NCBI RefSeq assembly: GCF_035594125.1
Contig: NC_087197.1
Coordinates: forward strand, 8,602,110 to 8,666,109
Length of the DNA: 64,000 nt
Direction of reading: 5' to 3'
DNA from: Scylla paramamosain
Lineage: Eukaryota; Arthropoda; Malacostraca; Decapoda; Portunidae
Below, in pieces: positions 11,358-26,000 of the stretch. The position numbers were made by a program, and so were the translations under genes. Position 1 is the stretch's first letter; every line of letters starts with the position of its first letter. The notes beneath the pieces are model-generated. The model did no database searches and had not been told where the DNA came from. It saw nothing but the letters and a program-made list of their open reading frames with translations.

Positions 11358-14300
11358 GCAAATGTGTATTATGAGTTTTTTTTTTATAGTTCAAAAGAAC
11401 CAAAAGGCAAAAAAACACAAAAACTCGTTTATATGGAGAAGGTTCCTAGATACCAAAATGCTGAAACTCATGAATAACACTCTTAACTGAGAAACAGAAC
11501 AACCTTACAAAATGCGTGTATTTTGAGTGCTTTTCACATTCTCAGTTACGAAAACCACAAATTGCATGCGAAATAACCTTTATGTGAGAAAAAAATGTCA
11601 TTACCAGAAAAGGGTCTTTTAAGTGTTTTTCGGCGTGATAGGCAATTTTGGTATCCAAAATGCAAAGTACTAAAAAGCAGGGCAAACATATTACATTGCA
11701 ATAACACTAATTTACACCAAAAACTTGCCTTTAAGTGTTTTTGAGCTGCTTAAATACCAAACCGCTAAAACGCATGCAAAACAAACTTTATGGAGAAACA
11801 GAATAACATTACCAAAAACATGTATTTTGAGTGTTTTTGATCAAGTTATCTATAAAAACGCTTAAATACATGGAAAGAACATTATGTTTGGGAAACAAAA
11901 GGACATTACAAGAAACGTGTATTATGAGTGTTTTTTAAGTTCTTTAAGTACCAAAAAGCTAAAACCCACAAATAACACTCTTTATTTAGAAAAAAAAAAA
12001 TAAATAAAAAAAATAGGAATTTTTTTTTTGTTATTCATATTCATAGGTACCGATATGCCAAAATTCTGGGAAAATTCAGGGCAATCATATAATAAAAAAA
12101 CATTATCAAAAAAGTTAATTTCAGCTTTTTTTTCGGATTGTTATGTACCAAACCCTAAAGTGCATGCAAAGTCTCCTATATTAGGAAATTAAACGACTTT
12201 ACCAGAAATCTGTGTTTTGAGTGTTTTTTAGCATGTTAGGCACCAAAATGATAAATAATATGGAACTCACTCTATATGGGAGTCCAAAACAAAGTTACTG
12301 AAAACGTGTCTTCTCAGTGTTTTACGTAGAAAATCGCTAAAACGGATACAAAGCAACCAATATCAAGAATAAGAAAAATGTTACTAAAAAGATATATTTT
12401 GAGTGTTTTTCAGCTTGTTACCTACAAAAAAAAACGCGAAAATTGATGTAAAGCACCCTATATTGGGAAACAAAAGGACATTGCAAGAAAAGTGTATCAT
12501 GAGTGTTTTATAGTTCAAAAGAACTACAAGGGTAAAAAAGCAAAATCTCGTGTATATGGAGAGGTTTCCTAGATACAAAAATGCTAAAACTCATGTATAA
12601 CACTCTTAATTGAGAAACAGAAAAACCTTAATAAATGCGTGTATTTTGAGTGCTTTTCACATTCTTAGTTACCAAAACCCCAAATTGCATGCAAAAATAG
12701 ACTTGTGGGATAAAAAAAATGACTTTGCCAGAAAAGTGTCTTTTGAGTGTTTTTGAGCGTGATAGGCAATAAAGCACTAAAAAAGAGGGATATCACATTA
12801 CATTGGAGGAAAACGAATTTTTACCAAGAACTTGCCTTTAAGTGTTTTTGAGCTCCTTATATACCAAAACACTAAAACGCATTGAAAACACTCTTTATGG
12901 TGAAACAGAATAACTTTAGCAATAACATGTATTTTGAGTGTTTTTGATCATGTTGCCAATAAAAACGCTAAAATACATGCAAAGAACACTATTTTTGGGA
13001 AACGAAAGGAGATTACGAGAAAGGTGTATTATGAGTGTTTTTAAGTTCATTAATTACCAAAAAGCTAAAAGCCACTAAAAACAATCTTTATTGAGAAACA
13101 ATAAATAAATAAAAAAAATACAATATTTTTTTTCTTTCTTATTCATCTTCACAGGTACCGAGATGCCAAAATTCGTGCAAAATTCAGGAAATTATGTGAA
13201 ATAAAAACATTATCCAAAAAGTTAAATTTAGCTTTTATCGGACTGCTATGTACCAAACCCGTAAAGTGCAGGCAAAGCCACATATATGGGGAAATTAAAT
13301 GTCTTTGCCAGAAAACGGTCTTATGAGTGTTTTTCAGCATGTTAGGAACCAACACGATAAATAACATGGAAGTCAATCTATATGGGAATCCAAAACAAAA
13401 TTACTAAAAACGTGTCTTATCGGTGTTTTACGTAGAAAAACGCTAAAACGGATGCAAACCAACCAATATGAAGAAATGAAATAACATTACCAAAAAGGTA
13501 TATTTTGAGCATTTTTGAAATTGTTACCTACAAAAAACACGAAAATGGATGGAAAGCACTCTATATTGGGAAGCAAAAGGACATTACCAGGAACGTGTAT
13601 AATGAGTGTTTTATAGTTTCACAAGAACTACAAGGCAAAAAACGCAAAAACTTGTGTATATAGAGAAGTTTCTTACATTCCAAAATGCTGAAACTCTGGA
13701 ACAACACTCTTAATTGAGAAACAAAACCATCTTACTTAATGCGTGTATTTTGAGTGCTTTTCACATCCTTAGTTACCAAAACCCTAAATTACATGCGAAA
13801 CCAGCTTTATGTGGGAAAAAAATGACATTACCAGAAAAATGTCTTTTGAGTGTTTTTGAGCGTGTTAGGCAATAAAGCACTAAAAAGCAGGGCAATCACA
13901 TTACACTGGAATAAAACCAATTTTTAACAAGAACTTGCCTTTAAGTGTATTTGAGCTCGTTATATACCAAAACGCTAAAATGCATGCAAAATACACTTTA
14001 TGGTGAAACAGAATAACATTACGAAAAACATGTATTTTGAGTGTTTTTGATCATGTTACCAATAAAAACGCTTAAATACATGCAAAGAACCCCATTTTTG
14101 GGAAATGAAAGGACATGACGAGAAACGTGTATTATGAGTGCTTTTAAATTCATTAAGTACGAAAAAGCTAAAAGCCACAAATTACACTCTTTATTGAGAA
14201 AAAAAAATACAATATTTTTTTTTTTCATTCTTATTCATCTTCACAGGTAACGAGGTGCCAAAATTCGGGAAATTTTCAGGAAATTATATGAAATAAGGAC

Positions 14301-15303
14301 ATTATCAAAAAAGTTAAATTTAGCTTTTTTTTTCGGACTGTTATGTACCAAACCCCTAAAGTGCATGCAAAGCCACCTATATGGGGAAATTAAACGTCTT
14401 TGCCAGAAAACTGTCTTATGAGTGTTTTTCAGCATGTTAGGAACCAACACGATAAAACCCAAGGAAGTCAATCTATATGAGAATCCAAAACAAAATTACT
14501 GAAAACGTGTCTTTTCGGTGTTTTATGTAGAAAACGCTAAAATGGATGCAAAACAACCAAAATGAAGAAATAGAATAACATTACCAAAATGGTATATTAT
14601 TTGTGTTTTTGAAATTGTTACCTACAAAAAACGCGAAAATGGATGGAAAGCACTCTATATTGGGAAGCAAAAGGCACCAAAAAGCATGTTAGGCACCAAA
14701 ACGATAGATAATATGAAAGTCACTCTATATGGAAATCTAAAACAAAATTACTGGAAACGTGTGTTTTAAAAGATTTACGTAGAAAAACGCTAAAACAGAT
14801 GCAAACCAACTAATATAAATAAATAGAATAACATTATCAAAAAAAGTATATTTTGTGTGTTTTTGAGCTTGTTACATAAAAAAAAACGCGAAAATGGATG
14901 CAAAGCACTCTATATAAGGAAAAAAAAGGACATAACGAGAAGCGTATATAATAAGTGTTTTATAGTTTCACCAGAATCACGAGGCAAACAACGCAAAAAC
15001 TCGACTGCATGGAGAAGATTCTAAGATACCAAAATTCTGAAACTCATGAATAATAGTCTTAATCAAGAAACAGAACAACCTTACTAAATGCGTGTATTTT
15101 AAGTGTTTTTTTTACATTCTTAGTTACCAAAACCCCAAATTCCATGCGAAACTAGCTTTATGTGGGAAAAATATGATATTACCAGAAAAGTGTCTTTGAG
15201 TGTTTTTGAGCGTGTTAGGCAATAAAGCACTAAAAAGCAGGGCAATCATATTACAAGGGAATAAAACCAACTTTTAAGAAGAACTTGCCTTTTAGTGTTT
15301 TTG

Positions 15304-15785
15304 ACATGCATTTAGTAAGGTTGTTCTGTTTCTCAATTAAGAGTGTTATTTACGAGTTTCTGCATTTTGGTATCTAGAAAACTTCTCCATATACACGAGT
15401 TTTTGCGTCTTTTGCCTTGTGGTTTTTTTGAACTATAAAACATTCATTATACACTTTTCTTGCAATGTCCCTTTGTTTCCCAATATAGAGTGCTTTGTAT
15501 TAATTTTTACGTTTTATTTTTTTGTAGGTAACAAGCTCAAAAACACTCAAAATATACATTTTTGGTAATGTTTTTCTGCTTCTTGATATGGGTTGGTTTG
15601 CATCAGTTTTAGCGTTTTTCTACGTAAAACACTGAGAAGAAAGGTTTTCAGTAATTTTCTTTTGGATTCCCACATAGAGTGAGTTCTTTATTATTTATCG
15701 TTTTGGTGCCTAACATGCTGAAAAACACTCAAAAAACAGATTTCTGGTAAGGTCTTTAATTTCCTCATATGCGAGGCCTTGCATG
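15304..15785 (-). repeat. Inverted Z-class segment inside HOR copy 3
   Basis: Counterpart of 3581-4063, 482 bp, with the same breakpoints. The left edge GACATGCATTT matches copy 1. Confidence 0.9.
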
Positions 15786-16890
15786 TCTTTTGAGTGTTTT
15801 TGAACGTGTTACGCAATAAAGCACTAAAAGGAAGGTCAATCACTTTACATGGGAATAAAACCAAATTTTACCAAGAACTTGCCTTTAAGTGTTTTTGAGC
15901 GCCTTACATACCAAAACGCTAAAATGCATGCAAAATACATTTTATAAAGAAACAATAATATTACCAAATACATGTATTTTGAGTGTTTTTGATCATGATA
16001 TCTATAAAAACACTTAAATACATGCAAAGAACTTTATGTTTGGGAAATGAAAGGACATTACGAGAAACGTGTATTATGAGTGTTTTTTTTAATTTTTTTC
16101 AGTACCTAAAAGCTAAAACCCACAAATAACACTTTATTTAAATAAAAAAAATAATTAACAAAAAATTTTAAAAATTGGATTTTTTATTTATTTATTTATT
16201 TATTTTTTGTTATTTATCCTTATAGGTACCGAGATGCCAAAATTCTGCCAAATTTCAGGGAATTTATGTGGAAAAAAGAATATTACCAAAAGAGTTATTT
16301 ATAGCTTTTTTTTCGGATTGTTATGTACCAAACCCTAAAGTGCATCCAAAGCCACCTATATAGGGAAGTTAAACGACTTTACCAGAAACCTGTCTTTTCA
16401 GTGTTTTTCAGCATGTTAGGCACTAAAACGATAAATAATATGGAAGTCAGTCAATATGTGAATCCAAAAGAAAATTACTGAAAACGTGTCTTTTCAGTGT
16501 TTTACGTAGAAAAACGCTAAAGCGGATGCAAACCAACTTTTATGAAGAAAAAGAATAACATTACCAAAAAGATATATTTTGAGTATTTTTGAGCTTGTTA
16601 CCTACAAAAAAATGCAAAAATGGATATAAAGCACTCTATATTAAGAAACAAAAGGACATTACGAGAAACGTGTATAATGAGTGTTTTATAGTTTTAAAAG
16701 AACCAAAAAAAAAGAACGCCAAAATGCACACAAATTAACCAAACAAATGGGATTTTTCCTCATGTTAGGTACAACAATCTATACAGAATATAAAAAAAAC
16801 AGAACAACATTACCAAAAACGTATATTAAAAGTGTTTTTGAGCTTCTTTGGTAATAAAATACTGAATCACGTGATTAGCACATTCATTTA

Positions 16891-17219
16891 GGCGTTTTGG
16901 TTTCTAAAAAGCTGGAAAACGCTTAAATCATACGTTTTTGGTAATGTCTCCCGATAAAGGCTATTGTGCACGCGTTTTAGCATTTTGGAATGTAAGAAGC
17001 TCAAAAACACTCAAAAGACACCATTTTGATAATGTTGTTTTGATTTTTATATAGAGTGTCTTCCATGCTCTTTAGAGTTTTGGTGCTAACGTTGAAAAGC
17101 CCCGAAATAACATTTTTTCTGGGAATGTCGTCCCTTTACCTTATAAAGGGTGAAATGGATGATATTTTGCGTATTGGTACGAAATAAGCTAAAAAACATT
17201 CAAAATACACGTTTTTGGC
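16891..17219 (-). repeat. Second inverted block in HOR copy 3
   Basis: Counterpart of 5169-5496, with A-type variants TTCATTTAGGCG and GATATTTTGCG. Confidence 0.8.
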
Positions 17220-20200
17220 AAATGTGTATTATGAGTTTTTTTTTTATAGTTCAAAAGAACCAAAAGGCAAAAAAACACAAAAACTCGTGTATATGGAGAA
17301 GGTTCCTAGATACCAAAATGCTGAAACTCATGAATAACACTCTTAACTGAGAAACAGAACAACCTTACTAAATGCGTGTATTTTGAGTGCTTTTCACATT
17401 CTCAGTTACCAAAACCCCAAATTGCATGCGAAATAACCTTTATGTGAGAAAAAAATGTCATTACCAGAAAAGGGTCTTTTAAGTGTTTTTCGGCGTGATA
17501 GGCAATTTTGGTATCCAAAATGCAAAGTACTAAAGAGCAGGGCAAACATATTACATTGGAATAACACTAATTTATACCAAAAACTTGCCTTTAAGTGTTT
17601 TTGAGCTGCTTAAATACCAAACCGCTAAAACGCATGCAAAACAAACTTTATGGAGAAACAGAATAACATTACCAAAAACATGTATTTTGAGTGTTTTTGA
17701 TCATGTTATCTATAAAAACGCTTAAATACATATAAAGAACATTATGTTTGGGAAACAAAAGGACATTACGAGAAACGTGTATTATGAGTGTTTTTTAAGT
17801 TCCTTAAGTACCAAAAAGCTAAAACCCACAAATAACACTCCTTATTTAGAAAATAAAAAATAAAAAAAAAATTAAAAAATAGGAATTTTTTTTTTGTTAT
17901 TTATATTCATATGTACCGAAATGCCAAAATTCTGGGAAAATTCAGGGCAATCATATAATAAAAAAATATTATCAAAAATGTTAATTTCAGCTTTTTTTTT
18001 CGGATTGTTATGTACCAAACCCTAAAGTGCATGTAAAGCCTCCTATATGAGGAAATTAAACGACTTTAACAGAAATCTGTGTTTTGAGTGTTTTTTAGCA
18101 TGTTAGGCACCAAAATGATAAATAATATGGAACTCACTCTATATGGGAGTCCAAAAGAAAGTTACTGAAAACGTGTCTTCTCAGTGTTTTACGTAGAAAA
18201 TCGCTAAAACGGATGCAAAGCAACCAATATCAAGAATAAGAAAAATGTTACTAAAAAGATATATTTTTAAGTGTTTTTCAGCTTGTTACCTACAAAAAAA
18301 AACGCGAAAATTAATGTAAAGCACCCTATATTGGGAAACAAAAGGACATTGCAAGAAAAGTGTATCATGAGTGTTTTATAGTTCAAAAGAACCACAAGGG
18401 AAAAAACGCAAAATCTCGTGCATATGGAGAGGTTTCCTAGATACAAAAATGCTAAAACCCATGTATAACACTCCTAATTGAGAAACAGAAAAACCTTAAT
18501 AAATGCGTGTATTTTGAGTGCTTTTCACATTCTTAGTTACCAAAACCCCAAATTGCATGCAAAAATAGACGTGCGATAAAAAAAATGACTTTGCCAGAAA
18601 AGTGTCTTTTGAGTGTTTTTGAGCGTGATAGGCAATAAAGCACTAAAAAAGAGGGATATGACATTTCATTGGAGGAAAACGAATTTTTACCAAGAACTTG
18701 CCTTTAAGTATTTTTGAGCTCCTTATATACCAAAACACTAAAACGCATTGAAAACACTCTTTATGGTGAAACAGAATAACTTTAGCAAAAACATGTATTT
18801 TGAGTGTTTTTGATCATGTTGCCAATAAAAACGCTAAAATACATGCAAAGAACACTATTTTTGGGAAACGAAAGAAGATTACGAGAAACGTGTATTATGA
18901 GTGTTTTTAAGTTCATTAATTACCAAAAAGCTAAAAGCCACTAATAACACTCTTTATTAAGAAACAATAAATAAATAAAAAAAAATACAATATTTTTTTT
19001 CTTTCTTATTCATCTTCACAGGTACTGAGATGCCAAAATTCGTGCAAAATTCAGGAAATTATGTGAAATAAAAACATTATCCAAAAAGTTATATTTAGCT
19101 TTTATCGGACTGCTATGTACCAAACCCGTAAAGTGCAGGCAAAGCCACATATATGGGGAAATTAAATGTCTTTGCCAGAAAACGGTTTTATGAGTCTTTT
19201 TCAGCATGTTAGGAACCAACACGATAAATAACATGGAAGTCAATCTATATGGGAATCCAAAACTAAATTACTAAAAACGTGTCTTATCGGTGTTTTACGT
19301 AGAAAAACGCTAAAACGGATGCAAACCAACCAATATGAAGAAAAGAATTAACATTACCAAAAAGGTATATTTTGAGCATTTTTGAAATTGTTACCTACAA
19401 AAAACACGAAAATGGATGGAAAGCACTCTATATTGGGGAGCAAAAGGACATTACGAGGAGCTTGTATAATGAGTGTTTTATAGTTTCACAAGAACTACAA
19501 GGCAAAAAACGCAAAAACTTGTGTATATAGAGAATTTTCTTACATTCCAAAATGCTGAAACTCTGGAACAACACTCTTAATTGAGAAACAAAACTATCTT
19601 ACATAATGCCTGTATTTTGAGTGCTTTTCACATCCTTAGTTACCAAAACCCTAAATTACATGCGAAACCAGCTTTATGTGGGAAAAAATGACATTACCAG
19701 AAAAATGTCTTTTGAGTGTTTTTGAGCGTGTTAGGCAATAAAGCACTAAAAAGCAGGGCAATCACATTACACTGGAATAAAACCAATTTTTAACAAGAAC
19801 TTGCCTTTAAGTGTATTTGAGCTCGTTATATACCAAAACGCTAAAATGCATGCAAAATACACTTTATGGTGAAACAGAATAACATTACGAAAAACATGTA
19901 TTTTGAGTGTTTTTGATCATGTTACCAATAAAAACGCTTAAATACATGCAAAGAACCCCATTTTTGGAAAATGAAAGGACATGACGAGAAACGTGTATTA
20001 TGAGTGCTTTTAAATTCATTAAGTACGAAAAAGCTAAAAGCCACAAATTACACTCTTTATTGAGAAAAAAAAAATACAATATTTTTTTTTCATTCTTATT
20101 CATCTTCACAGGTAACGAGGTGCCAAAATTCGGGAAATTTTCAGGAAATTATATGAAATAAGGACATTATCAAAAAAGTTAAATTTAGCTTTTTTTTCGG

Positions 20201-21169
20201 ACTGTTATGTACCAAACCCCTAAAGTGCATGCAAAGCCACCTATATGGGGAAATTAAACGTCTTTGCCAGAAAATTGTCTTATGAGTGTTTTTCAGCATG
20301 TTAGGAACCAACACGATAAAACCCAAGGAAGTCAATCTATATGAGAATCCAAAACAAAATTACTGAAAATGTGTCTTTTCGGTGTTTTATGTAGAAAACG
20401 CTAAAATGCATGCAAAACAACCAAAATGAAGAAATAGAATAACATTACCAAAATGGTATATTATTTGTGATTTTGAAATTGTTACCTACAAAAAAAGGCG
20501 AAGATGGATGGAAAGCACTCTATATTGGGAAGCAAAAGGCACCAAAAAGCATGTTAGGCACCAAAACGATAAATAATATGAAAGTCACTCTATATGGAAA
20601 TCTAAAACAAAATTACTGGAAACGTGTGTTTTAAAAGATTTACGTAGAAAAACGCTAAAACAGATGCAAACCAACTAATATAAATAAAAAGAATAACATT
20701 ATCAAAAAAAGTATATTTTGTGTGTTTTTGACATTGTTACATAAAAAAAACGCGAAAATGGATGCAAAGCACTCTATATAAGGAAGAAAAAGGACATAAC
20801 GAGAAGCGTATATAATGAGTGTTTTATAGTTTCACCAGAATCACAAGGCAAACAACGCAAAAACTCGACTGTATGGAGAAGATTCTAAGATACCAAAATT
20901 CTGAAACTCATGAATAACAGTCTTAATCAAGAAACAGAACAACCTTACTAAATGCGTGTATTTTGAGTGTTTTTTTTTTACATTCTTAGTTACCAAAATC
21001 CCAAATTCCATGCGAAACTAGCTTTATGTGGGAAAAATATGATATTACCAGAAAAGTGTCTTTGAGTGTTTTTGAGCGTGTTAGGCAATAAAGCACTAAA
21101 GAGCAGGGCAATCATATTACATAGGAATAAAACCAACTTTTAAGAAGAATTTGCCTTTTACTGTTTTTG

Positions 21170-21651
21170 ACACACATTTAGTAAGGTTGTTCTGTTTCTC
21201 AATTAAGAGTGTTATTCACGAGTTTCTGCATTTTGGTATCTAGAAAACTTCTCCATATACACGAGTTTTTGCGTTTTTTGCCTTGTGGTTTTTTTGAACT
21301 ATAAAACATTCATTATACACTTTTCTTGCAATGTCCCTTTGTTTCCCAATATAGAGTGCTTTGTATCAATTTTTGCGTTTTATTTTTTTGTATGTAACAA
21401 GCTCAAAAACACTCAAAATATACATTTTTGGTAATGTTTTTCTGCTTCTTGATATGGGTTGGTTTGCATCAGTTTTAGCGTTTTTCTACGTAAAACACTG
21501 AGAAGACAGGTTTTCAGTAATTTTCTTTTGGATTCCCACATAGAGTGAGTTCTTTATTATTTATCGTTTTGGTGCCTAACATGATGAAAAACACTCAAAA
21601 GACAGATTTCTGGTAAGGTCTTTAATTTCCTCATATGCGAGGCCTTGCATG
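21170..21651 (-). repeat. Inverted Z-class segment inside HOR copy 4
   Basis: Counterpart of 3581-4063, 482 bp, with the same breakpoints. The left edge GACACACATTT matches copy 2. A B-to-A allele switch occurs just beyond it. Confidence 0.9.
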
Positions 21652-22756
21652 TCTTTTGAGTGTTTTTGAACGTGTTACGCAATAAAGCACTAAAAGGAAG
21701 GTCAATCACTTTACATGGGAATAAAACCAAATTTTACCAAGAACTTGCCTTTAAGTGTTTTTGAGCGCCTTACATACCAAAACGCTAAAATGCATGCAAA
21801 ATACATTTTATAAAGAAACAGAATAATATTACCAAATACATGTATTTTGAGTGTTTTTGATCATGATATCTATTAAAACGCTTAAATACATGCAAAGAAC
21901 TTTATGTTTGGGAAACGAAAGGACATTACGAGAAACGTGTATTATGAGTGTTTTTTTTTTTTTCAGTACCTAAAAGCTAAAACCCACAAATAACACTCTT
22001 TATTTAGATAAAAAAAAATAATTAACAAAAAATTTAAAAAATTGGATTTTTTATTTATTTATTTATTTTTTTTGTTATTTATCCTTATAGGTACCGAGAT
22101 GCCAAAATTCTACCAAATTTCAGGGAATTTATGTGGAAAAAAGAACATTACCAAAAGAGTTATTTATAGCTTTTTTTTCGGATTGTTATGTACCAAACCC
22201 TAAAGTGCATCCAAAGCCTCCTATATGAGGAAGTTAAACGACTTTACCAGAAACCTGTCTTTTCAGTGTTTTTCAGCATGTTAGGCACTAAAACGATAAA
22301 TAATATGGAAGTCAGTCAATATGTGAATCCAAAAGAAAATTACTGAAAACGTGTCTTTTCAGTGTTTTACCTAGAAAAACGCTAAAGCGGATGCAAACCA
22401 ACCTTTATGAAGAAATAGAATAACATTACCAAAAAGATATATTTTGAGTATTTTTGAGCTTGTTACCTACAAAAAAATGCAAAAATGGATATAAAGCACT
22501 CTATATTAGGAAACAAAAGGACATTACGAGAAACGTGTATAATGAGTGTTTTATAGTTTTAAAAGAACCAAAAAAAAAAAGAACGCCAAAATGCACACAA
22601 ATTAACCAAACAAATGGGATTTTTCCTCATGTTAGGTACAACAATCTATACAGAATATAAAAAAACAGAACAACATTACCAAAAACGTATATTATAAGTG
22701 TTTTTGAGCTTCTTTGGTAATAAAATACTGAATCACGTGATTAGCACATTCATTTA

Positions 22757-23086
22757 GGCGTTTTGGTTTCTAAAAAGCTGGAAAACGCTTAAATCATACG
22801 TTTTTGGTAATGTCTCCCGATAAAGGCTATTGTGCACGCGTTTTAGCATTTTGGAACGTAAGAAGCTCAAAAACACTCAAAAGACACCATTTTGATAATG
22901 TTGTTTTGATTTTTATATAGAGTGTCTTCCATGCTCTTTAGAGTTTTGGTGCTAACGTTGAAAAGCCCCGAAATAACATTTTTTCAGGGAATGTCGTCTC
23001 TTTACCTTATAAAGGGTGAAATGGATGATATTTTGCGTATTGGTACGAAATAAGCTGAAAAACATTAAAAATACACGTTTTTGGCA
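22757..23086 (-). repeat. Second inverted block in HOR copy 4
   Basis: Counterpart of 5169-5496. It carries A-type variants although the 5' two-thirds of this HOR copy is B type. Confidence 0.8.
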
Positions 23087-26000
23087 AATGTGTATTATGA
23101 GTTTTTTTTTATACTTCAAAAGAACCAAAAAGCAAAAAAACACAAAAACTCGTGTATATGGAGAAGGTTCCTAGATACCAAAATGCTGAAACTCATGAAT
23201 AACACTCTTAACTGAGAAACAGAACAACCTTACTAAATGCGTGTATTTTGAGTGCTTTTCACATTCTCAGTTACCAAAACCCCAAATTGCATGCGAAATA
23301 ACCTTTATGTGAGAAAAAAATGTCATTACCAGAAAAGGGTCTTTTAAGTGTTTTTCGGCGTGATAGGCAATTTTGGTATCCAAAATGCAAAGTACTAAAA
23401 AGCAGGGCAAACATATTACATTGGAATAACACTAATTTATACCAAAAACTTGCCTTTAAGTCTTTTTGAGCTGCTTAAATACCAAACCGCTAAAACGCAT
23501 GCAAAACAAACTTTATGGAGAAACAGAATAACATTACCAAAAACATGTATTTTGAGTGTTTTTGATCATGTTATCTATAAAAACGCTTAAATACATGGAA
23601 AGAACATTATGTTTGGGAAACAAAAGGACATTACGAGAAACGTGTATTATGAGTGTTTTTTAAGTTCCTTAAGTACCAAAAAGCTAAAACCCACAAATAA
23701 CACTCCTTATTTAGAAAATAAAAAATAAAAAAAAAATAAAAAAATAGGAATTTTTTTTTTTTTGTTATTCATATTCATATGTACCGATATGCCAAAATTC
23801 TGGGAAAATTCAGGGCAATCATATAATAAAAAAATATTATCAAAAATGTTAATTTCAGCTTTTTTTTTCGGATTGTTATGTACCAAATCCTAAAGTGCAT
23901 GCAAAGCCTCCTATATGAGGAAATTAAACGACTTTACCAGAAATCTGTGTTTTGAGTGTTTTTAGCATGTTAGGCACCAAAATGATAAATAATATGGAAC
24001 TCACTCTATATGGGAGTCCAAAAGAAAGTTACTGAAAACGTGTCTTCTCAGTGTTTTACGTAGAAAATCGCTAAAACGGATGCAAAGCAAACAATATCAA
24101 GAATAAGAAAAATGTTACTAAAAAGATATATTTTAAGTGTTTTTCAGCTTGTTACCTACAAAAAAAAAAACGCGAAAATTGATGTAAAGCACCCTATATT
24201 GGGAAACAAAAGGACATTGCAAGAAAAGTGTATCATGAGTGTTTTATAGTTCAAAAGAACCACAAGGGAAAAAACGCAAAATCTCGTGCATATGGAGAGG
24301 TTTCCTAGATACAAAAATGCTAAAACTCATGTATAACACTCCTAATTGAGAAACAGAAAAACCTTAATAAATGCGTGTATTTTGAGTGCTTTACACATTC
24401 TTAGTTACCAAAACCCGAAATTGCATGCAAAAATAGACTTGGGGGATAAAAAAAATGACTTTGCCAGAAAAGTGTCTTTTGAGTGTTTTTGAGCGTGATA
24501 GGCAATAAAGCACTAAAAAAGAGGGATATGACATTTCATTGGAGGAAAACGAATTTTTACCAAGAATTTGCCTTTAAGTGTTTTTGAGCTCCTTATATAC
24601 CAAAACACTAAAATGCATTGAAAACACTGTTTATGGTGAAACAGAATAACTTTAGCAAAAACATGTATTTTGAGTGTTTTTGATCATGTTGCCAATAAAA
24701 ACGCTAAAATACATGCAAAGAACACTATTTTTGGGAAACGAAAGGAGATTACGAGAAACGTGTATTATGAGTGTTTTTAAGTTCATTAATTACCAAAAAG
24801 CTAAAAGCCACTAATAACACTCTTTATTGAGAAACAATAAATAAATAAAAAAAAATACAATATTTTTTTTCTTTCTTATTCATCTTCACAGGTACTGAGA
24901 TGCCAAAATTCGTGCAAAATTCAGGAAATTATGTGAAATAAAAACATTATCCAAAAAGTTAAATTTAGCTTTTATCGGACTGCTATGTACCAAACCCGTA
25001 AAGTGCATGCAAAGCCACATATATGGGGAAATTAAATGTCTTTGCCAGAAAACGGTTTTATGAGTCTTTTTCAGCATGTTAGGAACCAACACGATAAATA
25101 ACATGGAAGTCAATCTATATGGGAATCCAAAACTAAATTACTAAAAACGTGTCTTATCGGTGTTTTACGTAGAAAAACGCTAAAACGGATGCAAACCAAC
25201 CAATATGAAGAAATGAAATAACATTACCAAAAAGGTATATTTTGAGCATTTTTGAAATTGTTACCTACAAAAAACACGAAAATGGATGGAAAGCACTCTA
25301 TATTGGGGAGCAAAAGGACATTACGAGGAGCTTGTATAATGAGTGTTTTATAGTTTCACAAGAACTACAAGGCAAAAAACGCAAAAACTTGTGTATATAG
25401 AGAAGTTTCTTACATTCCAAAATGCTGAAACTCTGGAACAACACTCTTAATTGAGAAACAAAACCATCTTACTTAATGCGTGTATTTTGAGTGCTTTTCA
25501 CATCCTTAGTTACCAAAACCCTAAATTACATGCGAAACCAGCTTTATGTGGGAAAAAAATGACATTACCAGAAAAATGTCTTTTGAGTGTTTTTGAGCGT
25601 GTTAGGCAATAAAGCACTAAAAAGCAGGGCAATCACATTACACTGGAATAAAACCAATTTTTAACAAGAACTTGCCTTTAAGTGTATTTGAGCTCGTTAT
25701 ATACCAAAACGCTAAAATGCATGCAAAATACACTTTATGGTGAAACAGAATAACATTACGAAAAACATGTATTTTGAGTGTTTTTGATCATGTTACCAAT
25801 AAAAACGCTTAAATACATGCAAAGAACCCCATTTTTGGGAAATGAAAGTACATGACGAGAAACGTGTATTATGAGTGCTTTTAAATTCATTAAGTACGAA
25901 AAAGCTAAAAGCCACAAATTACACTCTTTATTGAGAAAAAAAAATACAATATTTTTTTTTCATTCTTATTCATCTTCACAGGTAACGAGGTGCCAAAATT

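Larger units (their letters stand above)
5863..11725 (+). repeat. Satellite HOR copy 2 (B type)
   Basis: Second complete unit, 5863 bp, collinear with copy 1 throughout and differing by scattered substitutions and A- or T-run length changes. Subunit boxes are at about 6186, 7297, 8386 and 10366. It carries the B alleles: ATATGTACC at the first box, CGTGCATATGG near 6700, GATATGACATTTC near 6930, GGTACTGAG at 7297, GAAGAAAAGAATTAAC near 7612, AATGCATGCAAAAC near 8682 and AAAGGCG near 8770. No coding gene. Confidence 0.95.
11726..17585 (+). repeat. Satellite HOR copy 3 (A type)
   Basis: Third complete unit, 5860 bp, collinear with copies 1 and 2. At nearly all diagnostic sites it agrees with copy 1, not with its neighbours copies 2 and 4: GATATCACATTAC near 12,790, GGTACCGAG near 13,154, GAAGAAATGAAATAAC near 13,470, AATGGATGCAAAAC near 14,540 and GACATGCATTT at 15,303. 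No coding gene. Confidence 0.95.
17586..23450 (+). repeat. Satellite HOR copy 4 (B, switching to A-like near its 3' end)
   Basis: Fourth complete unit, 5865 bp. From its start to the first inverted block it shares B alleles with copy 2: GATATGACATTTC, GGTACTGAG, GAAGAAAAGAATTAAC, AATGCATGC, AAAGGCG and GACACACATTT. After about 21.7 kb it agrees with copies 1 and 3 instead: CACTTTACATGG, TTCATTTAGGCG and GATATTTTGCG. This suggests exchange near the inverted block. No coding gene. Confidence 0.94.
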
